A stretch of DNA of 57,759 bases from Rubrivivax sp. (lineage in GTDB: Bacteria > Pseudomonadota > Gammaproteobacteria > Burkholderiales > Burkholderiaceae_C): assembly GCA_020720385.1 (NCBI GenBank), contig DYOR01000004.1, positions 1-57,759 of the forward strand, in the 5' to 3' direction. Under the pieces are notes generated by a model, which was not told the DNA's origin, did not search any database, and saw only the letters and a program-made list of their open reading frames with translations. Below, in pieces: positions 22,245 through 31,975 of this stretch (position 1 is the first letter of the stretch; every line of letters starts with the position of its first letter). The translations under genes were made by a program, and so were the position numbers.

Positions 22245-23128
22245 AGGCCCTCGCGCACCGACGGGTAGCGCAAGCGCAGGCGCAGCTCGGTCTTCAGGCG
22301 CCGGTTGTCCAGGCGACGCGACTCGCCCATGAAGCTCAGCGACGTCGGGCCAAGCTGCTCGCGTGCCTGCTCGCGCGACAGGCGCGGCGCGCGCGGCAAG
22401 TCCCAAAGGTCGGCCGCCAGGTCGAAGTACTCGCCCATCTTCAGTTCGCTGTCGTCGCAGACGTGATAGATGCGCTGCGGCGCCCCGCGCACCAGCGCCG
22501 CGACACACGCACGCGCCAGATCGTCGGCGTGGATGTGGTTGGTGTAGACGTCATCGGCATCGGCCAGCACCGGCGTGCCGCGCCGCAGCCGCTCACGCGG
22601 GTCGCCTCCGGGGCGGTCCAGCGCGTAGATGCCCGGGATGCGCAGGATGGACACACTCACGCCGGCACGCCGGCCGAACCAGCGCGCTTGCGCTTCGGCG
22701 TCGACGCGGCGCGCCGCACGCTCGGTGCGCGGACGCACGGCCCGCGTCTCGTCCAGGCGCGCCCCCTGGCAGTCGCCGTAGACGCCGCTGGTGCTCGCGT
22801 AGACCAGCCGCCGCACCCGGCCCCCGCGTGCCAGGGCGCGCAGCAGGGCCAGCGTGCGCGTGTCGGTTCGTCCACTCGCCCGCGGCGGCGCCAGGTGCAG
22901 CACGGCGTCGGCCAGGGCGCCCAGACGGCCCAGCGTGGCCGCGTCGTCGAGGTCGCCAAGGAGCGGCACGGCGCCGAGCGCGCGCAGCGTGGCAGCTTGA
23001 GCCGCCGTGGTCGTCAGCGCCAGCACGCGCCAGCCCGGCGAGAGCGCGCGCAGCACGCGCTGCCCCACATCGCCGCAGCCGACGATGAGGAGAGTGGGCC
23101 GGCGGGCGCGGGCAGAAGGCAGGCTCAT
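22214..23128 (-). CDS. NAD-dependent epimerase/dehydratase-like protein (YeeZ type)
   Basis: A 304-residue atypical short-chain dehydrogenase. The nucleotide-binding motif is LLIVGCGDVGQRVLRAL near the N-terminus and the conserved YASTSGVYGDCQG lies near residue 120. The usual YxxxK active site is not evident, as in other YeeZ-like proteins, whose reactions are unknown. The start at 23128 (MSLPSARARRP) was chosen over one 20 codons upstream. It is divergent from the ferredoxin-reductase gene, 103 bp away. Confidence 0.82.
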   Translation of the reverse strand: MSLPSARARRPTLLIVGCGDVGQRVLRALSPGWRVLALTTTAAQAATLRALGAVPLLGDLDDAATLGRLGALADAVLHLAPPRASGRTDTRTLALLRALARGGRVRRLVYASTSGVYGDCQGARLDETRAVRPRTERAARRVDAEAQARWFGRRAGVSVSILRIPGIYALDRPGGDPRERLRRGTPVLADADDVYTNHIHADDLARACVAALVRGAPQRIYHVCDDSELKMGEYFDLAADLWDLPRAPRLSREQAREQLGPTSLSFMGESRRLDNRRLKTELRLRLRYPSVREGLQRRREPNGG

Positions 23129-23231
23129 GGCGTGGGCAGGCAGGCCAGGTAGACGACGTGCCAAGGGCGGCGTGCCAAGGGCGGGCACAATCCGCGATCG
23201 AGTTTACGTGCCCCCGCATCGCCCCCCTGCC

Positions 23232-24272
23232 ATGAGCTTTCACATCACCCTCGAGCCCGCCGGGCGCGAATTCACCGTCGACGCCGACGAGGCCATCCTC
23301 GCCGCGGCCATCCGCCAGGGCGTCGGCCTGCCCTACGGCTGCCGCGACGGTGCCTGCGGTTCGTGCAAGAGCCGCCTGCTCGAAGGGCGCGTGGAGCTCG
23401 GCCCGCACCAGACCAAGGCGCTCTCGGCCGAAGAACAGGCCGCCGGCCTGATCCTCACCTGCTGCGCCAAGCCGCAGACCGACTGCGTCATCGAAGCGCG
23501 CAGCGTGCCCGGCGCGGGCGACTTCCCGGTGCTCAAGCTGCCCTGCCGCGTCATCTCGGTGACCCGCGCTGCCAGCGACGTGGCCATCGTGCGGCTGCAA
23601 TTGCCGGCCAGCCAGAACCTGCAGTACCGCGCCGGCCAGTACGTCGAGTTCATCCTGCAGGGCGGCGCGCGCCGCAGCTACAGCATGGCCAATGCACCGC
23701 ACGACCTGGGCAGCCCGCCGGCCATCGAACTGCACATCCGGCATCTTCCCGGCGGCCTGTTCACGGACCATGTGTTCTCGGCGATGAAGGACAAGGACGT
23801 GCTGCGCATCGAGGGCCCTTTCGGCAGCTTCTTCCTGCGCGAGGACAGCGACAAGCCCATCATCCTGCTGGCCAGCGGCACGGGCTTCGCGCCGATCAAG
23901 GCGATCATCGAACACATGCGCCACAAGGGCATCACCCGCCCGGCCGCGCTCTACTGGGGCGGCCGGCGCCGCGCCGACCTCTACCAGCACGAGTGGTGCG
24001 AGCACGTCGCCGCGGAGTGGGCGCCGCTGCGCTACGTGCCGGTGCTCTCCGAGGCCGATGCATCCGATGCCTGGGCCGGCCGCACGGGATTCGTCCACCA
24101 GGCGGTGCTGGCCGACTGGCCGGACCTGCGCGCGCACCAGGTCTATGCCTGCGGCGTGCCGGTGATGGTGGAAGCAGCGCAGCGCGACTTCGTCGCGCGC
24201 TGCGGCCTGCCCGCCGAGGAGTTCTACGCCGACTCCTTTACCTCGGCGGCAGACAAGCCCGACCCAACCTGA
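23232..24272 (+). CDS. [2Fe-2S] ferredoxin-NAD(P)H reductase, AscD-like
   Basis: A 346-residue electron-transfer flavoprotein. Residues 1-90 form a plant-type ferredoxin with PYGCRDGACGSCKSRLLEG and a fourth cysteine in LTCCAKPQTDC. The FAD-binding RRSYSMANAP lies near residue 150 and the NAD-binding LLASGTGFAPIKAII near 215. Such proteins are often annotated as CDP-6-deoxy-delta-3,4-glucoseen reductase, but no deoxysugar genes are nearby, so the physiological partner is unknown. A Bug receptor gene follows 22 bp later. Confidence 0.88.
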   Translation: MSFHITLEPAGREFTVDADEAILAAAIRQGVGLPYGCRDGACGSCKSRLLEGRVELGPHQTKALSAEEQAAGLILTCCAKPQTDCVIEARSVPGAGDFPVLKLPCRVISVTRAASDVAIVRLQLPASQNLQYRAGQYVEFILQGGARRSYSMANAPHDLGSPPAIELHIRHLPGGLFTDHVFSAMKDKDVLRIEGPFGSFFLREDSDKPIILLASGTGFAPIKAIIEHMRHKGITRPAALYWGGRRRADLYQHEWCEHVAAEWAPLRYVPVLSEADASDAWAGRTGFVHQAVLADWPDLRAHQVYACGVPVMVEAAQRDFVARCGLPAEEFYADSFTSAADKPDPT

Positions 24273-24294
24273 CACCTCAAGCGCAAGGACCGCC

Positions 24295-25284
24295 ATGCCC
24301 AACCGCCGCCTCGCACTCATCGCCGCGTGCACTGCCCTCACCGCTCTCGCGGGCCCTGCCGCGCACGCCCAGGGCAAGCCCGTGCGCCTCATCGTGCCCT
24401 ACCCGCCCGGTGGGCCGCTGGACATCACCGCGCGCGTGCTCGCCGAGCGCGCCAAGGATCAGCTCGGCACCGTGGTGGTGGAGAACCGCCCCGGTGCGGG
24501 CGGCAACCTCGGCGCCGACCTGGCCGCCAAGGCCGCGCCTGACGGCACGACCCTGGTCATGGGCGCGGTGGCCACGCACGCCATCAACCCCTGGCTGTAC
24601 AGCAAGATGCCGTACGACCCGATCCGCGACTTCACCCCCATCACCTTGGTGGCCCAGGTGCCCAACGTGCTGGTGTTGAATGCCGAGACGGCGGCGCGCC
24701 TGGGCATCCACTCGCTGCCCGATCTGGTGGCCTATGCGCGCGGCAACCCGGGCCGTCTGAACTACGGCAGCGGCGGCAACGGCAGCGCCGGGCACCTGGC
24801 CGGCGAGATGTTCAAGGCGCAAGCCGGGCTCTTCGTCGTGCACATCCCCTACGCCGGCGCGCCGCCGGCGCAGCTGGCGCTGCTCAGCGGGCAGGTCGAC
24901 TTCAACTTCGACAACCTGGCTGCGGCGTCGGCCAACATCAGGAGCGGCAAGCTCAAGGCGTTGGCCGTGACCACGCGACGGCGCTCCAACGCCATGCCCG
25001 AGGTGCCCACGGTGGCCGAGGCCGGCGCCGCGCTGGGGCTGAAGGCCTTCGACATCAGCACCTGGTTCGGCATCTTCGCCCCGGCAGGAGTGGCCCCCGA
25101 GGTGAGCGTACGGCTCAACAAGGCCTTCGTCGACGCCCTCGCCTCACCCGAGGTCAAGGCGCGCCTGGCCGTGCTCATGGCCGAGCCTTCGCCCACCAGC
25201 CCGGAGCAGTTCGGGGAGTTCGTGCGACGCGAGCTGGCGAAGTACGAAAAGGTCGTCAAGGCCAGCGGCGCGCGAGCGGACTGA
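24295..25284 (+). CDS. Bug-family periplasmic solute-binding protein
   Basis: A 329-residue receptor with a Sec signal (LALIAACTALTALAGPAAHA) and the family hallmarks VRLIVPYPPGGPLDITARVLAE, VVENRPGAGGNLGAD and YGSGGNGSAGHLAGEMF. Bug (TctC-like) proteins bind carboxylates and are greatly expanded in Burkholderiales. No TctA/TctB membrane subunits lie nearby, which is usual for orphan Bug genes. The ligand cannot be predicted. Confidence 0.93.
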   Translation: MPNRRLALIAACTALTALAGPAAHAQGKPVRLIVPYPPGGPLDITARVLAERAKDQLGTVVVENRPGAGGNLGADLAAKAAPDGTTLVMGAVATHAINPWLYSKMPYDPIRDFTPITLVAQVPNVLVLNAETAARLGIHSLPDLVAYARGNPGRLNYGSGGNGSAGHLAGEMFKAQAGLFVVHIPYAGAPPAQLALLSGQVDFNFDNLAAASANIRSGKLKALAVTTRRRSNAMPEVPTVAEAGAALGLKAFDISTWFGIFAPAGVAPEVSVRLNKAFVDALASPEVKARLAVLMAEPSPTSPEQFGEFVRRELAKYEKVVKASGARAD

Positions 25285-25406
25285 CCCGTATCGTCATGAC
25301 CCTCCTGGTCAGGCCGACACACGTTCAAGGGATCGCGTTACGTCACACAGCGCACTTATCATCGCGCGCCAACCCCTCGCCTGCGCGGCTTCGCCTCGCC
25401 TCATTC

Positions 25407-25994
25407 ATGATGAAACATGCTGTCGCTCTGGTCTTGTGCTGCTTCGCGCTCGGAGGCCATGCCCAGACCACCGAGTCTGCGACCGTGCGCATCTGCGACG
25501 ACAAGGGCTGTTCGGATCGGCCGCGCGACTCGGCCACCTTCGACGCAACCAAGGACGACAACCCGCAGGAGACGCGTCGACTCGCCGCGCTGACGGAGAT
25601 TGCATCGAAGGATGCGCGCGCCGCATTTGATCTTGGTATGCGCTTGCTGCGCGGGGACGGCGTGCGCATGGACAGCTACAAGGCCCTGAAGTGGCTGCGC
25701 GAAGCGGGTGAACGAGGTGACCTACGGGCGCAGGCCGCCCTTGGTCGCATCTACCTGACAGGATTGCAGGAAATGGGGTCCGATCCCGCCGAAGCCGAGC
25801 GGTGGCTCTCGATCGCCGCTGAGCGCGGCGACAAGGAGTCCGAAAAGCTGCTGCCGGAGGCCCGCCAAGCCAAGAAGGACGAGCAGGCGCGTTACCGCTG
25901 GCGCGAGTTCCACCGCAAGAATGGCTACGGCTGGTGGTATGGCACCTACCCGTACTACTGGGCCTGGCACACGGATCACTGGTATCTGTACTGA
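25407..25994 (+). CDS. Sel1-repeat secreted protein with aromatic C-terminal tail
   Basis: A 195-residue exported protein. A signal peptide (MMKHAVALVLCCFALGGHAQ) is followed by a segment with two cysteines (RICDDKGCSD) and two or three Sel1-like helical repeats (AAFDLGMRLLRGDGVRMDSY, AQAALGRIYLTGLQ). The tail from about residue 172 is extremely aromatic (GWWYGTYPYYWAWHTDHWYL). Sel1 domains mediate protein contacts. The ATG at 25407 is followed directly by a second ATG. The CsgG-like lipoprotein gene starts 46 bp downstream. Confidence 0.8.
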   Translation: MMKHAVALVLCCFALGGHAQTTESATVRICDDKGCSDRPRDSATFDATKDDNPQETRRLAALTEIASKDARAAFDLGMRLLRGDGVRMDSYKALKWLREAGERGDLRAQAALGRIYLTGLQEMGSDPAEAERWLSIAAERGDKESEKLLPEARQAKKDEQARYRWREFHRKNGYGWWYGTYPYYWAWHTDHWYLY

Positions 25995-26040
25995 GCCCGG
26001 CATTTACTTTCCCCTCCCTTCACCCTACCCCATCGACATC

Positions 26041-26871
26041 ATGAACAAGTCAGCTTCAACCGGCTCCTGGATCATCATGCTCTGCACGCTGGCCTTGGCC
26101 GGCTGCGTCACCCCGGGCGGCGGCCTCGTTTCCACGGGCACCAGCGCCACCGAAGCCAAGGGCGGGGCCGCGGGCGGCACCAGCGTGGATGCCAACAGCA
26201 AGCTGCAACGCTGCGCCGCGCCGCTGGGCACGCTGGCGGTCGACGACGGCCGCGGCAAGGAGTGGTACGCCAGCTTCGGCCAGGCCACGCAGGTCACCTC
26301 CATCGAACCGCTGCTGCGGCTGGCGGTGCAGCAGTCCAACTGCTTTGTGATCACCTCGATTGGCAACAACCGCCTCGAAGGCAAGATGTCGTCCATCACC
26401 GACAAGCAGCGCAACTCGGGCGAGTTCCGCGCCGGCTCGCGCCAGGAAAAGGGCCAGCGCGTCGCGGCCGACTACTTCCTGGAGCCCCAGATCATCATTA
26501 ACAACGATTCCACCGGCAAGGTGGCCGGTGCGCTGGGCGGATTGTTCAGCCGCGGGTTGGGCGCCATCGCTGGGTCGCTCGAATCCAAGGCCTCGGTGGT
26601 GACACTCACGCTGATGGACATCCGCTCAGGCGTGCAGATAGGCATCGCCGAAGGCAATTCCACGGCCACCAACTACGGCGCCGCGCTGGGCGCGTTCGGC
26701 GGCGGCGCGGCGGGTGGTCTGAGCGGTTTTTCGCGCACGCCCGAAGGCAAGGCCACGGTGGCCGCCTTCATGGACGCCTACAACAGCATGGTGGTCTCGC
26801 TGCGCAACTACAAGGCGCAGGAGGTCAAGGGCGGCTTGGGTAAAGGCGGAGTGCTCAAGGTCGGCGACTGA
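26041..26871 (+). CDS. CsgG/HfaB-like lipoprotein
   Basis: A 276-residue protein with a lipobox LCTLALAGC (Cys at residue 22), then a low-complexity spacer, then a domain resembling CsgG-family outer-membrane secretion or assembly lipoproteins (LLRLAVQQSNCFVITS, VAADYFLEPQIIIN, VVTLTLMDIRSGVQIGIAEG). Glycine-rich stretches (AALGAFGGGAAGG) lie near residue 220. No curli subunit genes are present, so the role is unknown. It ends before a terminator shared with the convergent liv operon. Confidence 0.7.
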   Translation: MNKSASTGSWIIMLCTLALAGCVTPGGGLVSTGTSATEAKGGAAGGTSVDANSKLQRCAAPLGTLAVDDGRGKEWYASFGQATQVTSIEPLLRLAVQQSNCFVITSIGNNRLEGKMSSITDKQRNSGEFRAGSRQEKGQRVAADYFLEPQIIINNDSTGKVAGALGGLFSRGLGAIAGSLESKASVVTLTLMDIRSGVQIGIAEGNSTATNYGAALGAFGGGAAGGLSGFSRTPEGKATVAAFMDAYNSMVVSLRNYKAQEVKGGLGKGGVLKVGD

Positions 26872-26901
26872 TGTGCCAGCCCTGATCAAGCACGCGACAC
26901 C

Positions 26902-26924
26902 AAGGGGCCTGCGGGGCCCCTTTT
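26902..26924. terminator. Terminator between the CsgG-like gene and livF
   Basis: An 8-bp perfect stem (AAGGGGCC at 26902-26909, GGCCCCTT at 26915-26922) with a 5-nt loop and a short T-run on the plus strand. It sits between convergent genes and mainly terminates the plus-strand transcript. Confidence 0.8.
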
Positions 26925-26925
26925 C

Positions 26926-27639
<714 letters not shown>

Positions 27640-27652
27640 GGCGCTGCCCCGG

Positions 27653-28426
27653 TCAATGCTTGGCGACACCGAGGTAGGCCTCGATGACCTTCTCGTTGCC
27701 CTGCACTTCGGCCGGCGTGCCCTCGGCGATCTGCTTGCCGTAGTCGAGCACGGTGACGCGGTCGCACAAGCCCATCACCAGCTTCACGTCGTGCTCGATG
27801 AGCAGGATGGTGCGGCCGTCCTTGCGGATGCGGTCGATGAGCTCGCGCAGCACCACCTTCTCGGTGGCGTTCATGCCCGCGGCGGGCTCGTCCAGCGCGA
27901 TGAGCTTGGGGTCGGTGGCCAGCGCGCGGGCGATCTCCAGCCGGCGCTGGTCGCCGTAGGACAGCGTGCGCGCCTTGAATTCGGCGTACTTGCCGATGCC
28001 CACGTAGTCGAGCATTTCCTGTGCGCGCTGGGCGATGGCGGCTTCCTCGGCCTTGAAGCTGGCGGTGCGGAACACCGCGCCCACCAGCCCCGAGCCGGTG
28101 CGCACATGGCGCCCGACCATCACGTTCTCCAGCGCCGTCATCTCGGCGAAGAGACGGATGTTCTGGAAGGTGCGCGCGATGCCTGCCTTGGCCACCTCAT
28201 GCACCGCCGTGGGCTGGTAGGGCAGCCCGCCGAGCTCGAAGGTCCCGCCGTCGGGCGTGTACAGGCCGGTGAGGACGTTGAAGAAGGTGGTCTTGCCCGC
28301 GCCATTGGGGCCGATGAGGCCGTAGACCTGGCCTGCGTCGATGCGCATGCCCACGTCGGACAGGGCCTGCAGGCCGCCGAAGCGCTTGCTCACGCCGGCC
28401 ACGTTGAGAACGGATTGCGTCGTCAT
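27653..28426 (-). CDS. livG: Branched-chain amino acid ABC transporter ATP-binding protein LivG
   Basis: The first ATPase of the importer, 257 residues. Walker A is GPNGAGKTTFFNVL, the signature LSYGDQRRLEIARAL (the LivG variant of LSGGQ), Walker B LIALDEPAAGMN, and the family's ARTFQNIRLF follows. The ATG at 28426 is preferred to the GTG one codon upstream. It starts 13 bp after livM. Confidence 0.95.
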   Translation of the reverse strand: MTTQSVLNVAGVSKRFGGLQALSDVGMRIDAGQVYGLIGPNGAGKTTFFNVLTGLYTPDGGTFELGGLPYQPTAVHEVAKAGIARTFQNIRLFAEMTALENVMVGRHVRTGSGLVGAVFRTASFKAEEAAIAQRAQEMLDYVGIGKYAEFKARTLSYGDQRRLEIARALATDPKLIALDEPAAGMNATEKVVLRELIDRIRKDGRTILLIEHDVKLVMGLCDRVTVLDYGKQIAEGTPAEVQGNEKVIEAYLGVAKH

Positions 28427-28439
28427 CACATCTCTCCGC

Positions 28440-29519
28440 TCAACGCACCGACGCCGGTGCGCCCTTGCCGTGCTCGCGCGCCGGCCACAGGCCGCGCGGA
28501 CGCACGAGCATGATGACGATCATCGCCGAGGCGATGAGCAACTGGCGCAGGATGGACGCATCCAGTCGGCCGCCGGTCATGTCCTGCAGCGGCCCGGCGA
28601 CGTAGCGCAGCACCTCGGGCAGGGCGGCGAGCATCACCGCGCCCAGGATCACGCCGGGCAGGTGCCCCATGCCGCCGAGCACGACCATGGCCACGATCAT
28701 GATGCTTTCCATGAGGCTGAAGGACTCCGGCGAGACGAAACCCTGGAAGGCCGCGAACATCGAACCCGAAACGCCGCCGAAGGTCGCCCCCATGCCGAAG
28801 GCCAGCAGCTTCATGTTGCGCGTGTTGATGCCCATCGCCTTGGCGGCGATCTCGTCCTCGCGAATGGCCATCCAGGCGCGTCCGATGCGCGAGGTCTCCA
28901 GGCGGTGGCAGATGACCACGCTCGCCACCACCAGGCCGAGGAAGAGGTAGTAGTACATGGCCACCGACGAGACGCGGAACTCGCCGATGTCGAGCGCGCG
29001 GCCGAAGCTGAAACCGAGCAGGTTCATGCTGTCGATGCGGTCCAGCCCGCGCGGGCCGTTGGTGATGTTCAGCGGCTGCTCGAGATTGTTGAGGAACACG
29101 CGGATGATTTCGCCGAAGCCCAGCGTGACGATGGCCAGGTAGTCACCGCGCAGCTTGAGCACCGGCAGGCCGAGCAGCACCCCGGCCAGCGCGGCCAGCC
29201 CCGCGGCCAGCGGGATCACGGCCCAGACCGGCGCGTGCAAGCCCTGGGGAAAGGCGCTGGCGATCCACTCGAAGTTCTCGCTCAGGTGCGGCGAAGCGAG
29301 CAGCGCATACATGTACGCCCCCACCGCATAGAAGGCAACGTAGCCCAGGTCGAGCAGGCCCGCGTAGCCGACGACGATGTTCAGGCCCAGGGCGAGCAGC
29401 ACATACAGCAATGCCAGCGCCATGATGCGCACCCAACCCTGGCCGAACTGCTGGGCCACCAGGGGCAGCGCCAGCAGCGCGAGCGCGCAGATGGCAAATA
29501 CGACGTACTTGGATTTCAT
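28440..29519 (-). CDS. livM: Branched-chain amino acid ABC transporter permease LivM
   Basis: A 359-residue inner-membrane permease with 8-10 hydrophobic segments. Family markers are LNIVVGYAGLLDLGYVAFYAVGAY near residue 45 and the cytoplasmic coupling loop SRIGRAWMAIREDEIAAKAMGIN near residue 215. It follows livH by 13 bp. Confidence 0.95.
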   Translation of the reverse strand: MKSKYVVFAICALALLALPLVAQQFGQGWVRIMALALLYVLLALGLNIVVGYAGLLDLGYVAFYAVGAYMYALLASPHLSENFEWIASAFPQGLHAPVWAVIPLAAGLAALAGVLLGLPVLKLRGDYLAIVTLGFGEIIRVFLNNLEQPLNITNGPRGLDRIDSMNLLGFSFGRALDIGEFRVSSVAMYYYLFLGLVVASVVICHRLETSRIGRAWMAIREDEIAAKAMGINTRNMKLLAFGMGATFGGVSGSMFAAFQGFVSPESFSLMESIMIVAMVVLGGMGHLPGVILGAVMLAALPEVLRYVAGPLQDMTGGRLDASILRQLLIASAMIVIMLVRPRGLWPAREHGKGAPASVR

Positions 29520-29532
29520 GGCCGGCGCTCCT

Positions 29533-30456
29533 TCAGGCGCGGTCCGCGACGCGTTCGCCGAGCAGGCCCGCAGGCCGCAGCGTCAGCACCAGGATGAGGG
29601 CGAGGAAGGCGAAGATGTCCGAATACTGGCTGCCCAGCACGCCCCCGGTGAGCGGGCCAAGGTAGCCCGCACCCATGGCCTCGACCAGGCCGAGCACGAT
29701 GCCGCCGACCACCGCCCCGGCGAGGTTGCCGATGCCGCCGAGCACGGCCGCGGTGAAGGCCTTCAGCCCGGGCAGGAAGCCCATCGAGTGCTGCACCGTG
29801 CCGTAGTTCGCCGCCCACATCACGCCGGCCACTGCGGCCAGCGTCGCGCCGATGATGAAGGTGGCGGAGATGACGAAGTCCGGACGCACCCCCATGAGCG
29901 CGGCCACGCGCGGGTTTTCGGCCGTGGCACGCATCGCGCGCCCGAGCTTGGTGCGGTTGACCAGGTACATGAGCCCCGCCAGCACCACCGCGGTGAGCCC
30001 GAGGATGAGGCATTGGGTGACGCTGATCACCGGCCCGCCTAGGTTGATGGGGTCGGTGGGCAGGAGCAGCGGATAGGGCTTGGGATTGGGCTTCCAGACG
30101 ATCATCGCCAGCGTCTGCAGCAACAGGCTCATGCCCATGGCGGTGATCAGCGGCGCCAGCCGCGGCGCGTCGCGCAGCGGGCGGTAGGCGAGCTTCTCGA
30201 TGCTGAAGTTGAGCAGTGAACACACGACGATGGCGCACACCAGCGAGATGAGCATGATGAGCCAGCCCGGCAACCCGGAATCGGCCAGCGCCGAGACCAC
30301 GGTCCAGCTCGTCAGCGCGCCCACCATGAGCACTTCGCCGTGGGCGAAGTTGATCAGGTTGATGATGCCGTACACCATCGTGTAGCCCAGCGCCACCAGG
30401 GCATACATGCTGCCCAGCACGAGGCCGTTGATGAGCTGCTGGAAGAAAGTTTCCAT
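29533..30456 (-). CDS. livH: Branched-chain amino acid ABC transporter permease LivH
   Basis: A 307-residue permease starting METFFQQLINGLVLGSMYAL, the canonical LivH start; the 36-codon upstream extension is not used. The NLINFAHGEVLMVGAL motif and coupling loop RTKLGRAMRATAENPRVAAL are present. It is the first gene of livHMGF. The periplasmic receptor livK is not adjacent and must be encoded elsewhere. Confidence 0.95.
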   Translation of the reverse strand: METFFQQLINGLVLGSMYALVALGYTMVYGIINLINFAHGEVLMVGALTSWTVVSALADSGLPGWLIMLISLVCAIVVCSLLNFSIEKLAYRPLRDAPRLAPLITAMGMSLLLQTLAMIVWKPNPKPYPLLLPTDPINLGGPVISVTQCLILGLTAVVLAGLMYLVNRTKLGRAMRATAENPRVAALMGVRPDFVISATFIIGATLAAVAGVMWAANYGTVQHSMGFLPGLKAFTAAVLGGIGNLAGAVVGGIVLGLVEAMGAGYLGPLTGGVLGSQYSDIFAFLALILVLTLRPAGLLGERVADRA

Positions 30457-30562
30457 GGATCGAGGTCTCCCGTTGCCGCTGCGCCCGCAGCCTGGAGAGA
30501 ACTCTGGCAAGGACCGTGCCCTGCCTTCCCTGCCGGCCCGGGAGTGGCGGCGATGGGGCGGC

Positions 30563-30590
30563 ATTCTAGTTGGGGGCTGACAGTTGTCTT
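30563..30590 (-). promoter_or_regulatory. Candidate promoter of the livHMGF operon
   Basis: On the minus strand AAGACA (30585-30590) and TAGAAT (30563-30568) are separated by 16 bp, about 107 nt before the livH ATG. It lies in the otherwise empty 184-bp gap between livH and rarA. Confidence 0.45.
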
Positions 30591-30640
30591 GCAGGGCTTA
30601 CCCCCTGGGCAACCGCACGATTCACTGCCATGGCCTGCAC

Positions 30641-31963
30641 TCACCGAGGCTTGTTCAGCGCTTCATCCTGTTCGCGCAATTCACTCAGACGCTGCGCAAT
30701 GCGTTGTTCGAGCCCGCGATCCACCGGCGTGTAAAAGCGCATCCCTTCGAGCCCATCGGGGAGGTAGCGTTCGCCGGCCGCATAGCCGCCGGGTTCGTCG
30801 TGCGCGTAGCGGTAGCCTGCGCCGTGCCCGAGGCCCTTCATCAGCGCCGTCGGTGCATTGCGCAGGTGCAGCGGCACCGGGCGCGAGCGGTCGCCATGCA
30901 CCTGCTCGCGCACGGCATTCCAGGCCTTGTAGACGGCGTTGGACTTGGGCGCCACGGCCAGGTAGACCACCGCCTGCGCCAGGGCGAGCTCGCCCTCGGG
31001 CGCACCCAGGCGCTCGAAGACCTCGGCGGCATCCAGTGCCAGGCGCAGCGCGCGCGGGTCCGCCAGGCCGATGTCCTCGCTCGCCATGCGCACCAGGCGG
31101 CGCGCCGCGTAGCGCGGGTCGGCGCCGGCGTCGAGCAGGCGCGCCAGCCAATACAGCGCCGCGTCCGGGTCGGACCCGCGCACCGACTTGTGCAGCGCCG
31201 AGATGGTGTCGTAGAAGACGTCGCCGCCCTTGTCGCCGCGGCGCAGCAGTTCGCCCAGCGTGGCCTCGAGTCGCGCCTCGTCGAGCTCGCGTGCCCCGGG
31301 CTGCGCCGCCGCCAGGTTCTCGTAGGCGTTGAGCAGGCGCCGTGCATCGCCGTCGGCATGCTCCACGAGGCGGCCGCGCGCCGCCTCGGTGAGCGCTGGC
31401 GCAGCGAGCAGTGCCTGCGCCCGCGCCAGCAGTTCGATCAGATCGGTGTCGGCCAGCGGCTTGAGCACGTGCACGGTGGCGCGCGAGAGCAGGGCCGAGT
31501 TGACCTCGAAGGACGGGTTTTCGGTGGTCGCGCCGACGAAGCTGAAGAGACCGGCCTCCACGTGCGGCAGGAAGGCGTCCTGCTGCGCCTTGTTGAAGCG
31601 GTGCACCTCGTCGACGAAGACCACCGTGGCGCGACCGCGCCCGCGCAGCGCCTGGGCCTGCTCGACCGCTTCGCGGATGTCCTTGACCCCGGCGAGCACC
31701 GCCGACAGGACGATGAAGTGCGCCCCGGTGGCCCCGGCCAGCAGCCGCGCCAGCGTGGTCTTGCCCACGCCGGGCGGTCCCCACAGGATCATCGAGGGCA
31801 GCCGCCCGGTTTCGAAAGCCACGCGCAGCGGCCGCCCGGCGCCCAGCAGATGGCGCTGCCCGACCACCTCGTCGAGGTGCTGCGGGCGCAGCCGCTCGGC
31901 CAGCGGCACCGAGCCGGCGGGAGCCGGCATGTCGTCGGCGAACAGGGCGTCCTGCTCAGGCAT
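30641..31963 (-). CDS. rarA: Replication-associated recombination protein A (MgsA/WRNIP1 family ATPase)
   Basis: A 440-residue AAA+ ATPase acting at stalled replication forks. Seen: PLAERLRPQHLDEVVGQRHLL at the start, Walker A WGPPGVGKTTLARLLA near residue 60, Walker B VVFVDEVHRFNKAQQDAFLP near 115, sensor 1 GATTENPSFEVN, and the C-terminal tetramerisation region (DPDAALYWLARLLDAGADPR). It is 12 bp downstream of lolA, completing the ftsK-lolA-rarA operon. Confidence 0.95.
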   Translation of the reverse strand: MPEQDALFADDMPAPAGSVPLAERLRPQHLDEVVGQRHLLGAGRPLRVAFETGRLPSMILWGPPGVGKTTLARLLAGATGAHFIVLSAVLAGVKDIREAVEQAQALRGRGRATVVFVDEVHRFNKAQQDAFLPHVEAGLFSFVGATTENPSFEVNSALLSRATVHVLKPLADTDLIELLARAQALLAAPALTEAARGRLVEHADGDARRLLNAYENLAAAQPGARELDEARLEATLGELLRRGDKGGDVFYDTISALHKSVRGSDPDAALYWLARLLDAGADPRYAARRLVRMASEDIGLADPRALRLALDAAEVFERLGAPEGELALAQAVVYLAVAPKSNAVYKAWNAVREQVHGDRSRPVPLHLRNAPTALMKGLGHGAGYRYAHDEPGGYAAGERYLPDGLEGMRFYTPVDRGLEQRIAQRLSELREQDEALNKPR

Positions 31964-31975
31964 GGCGAGCGCTCG

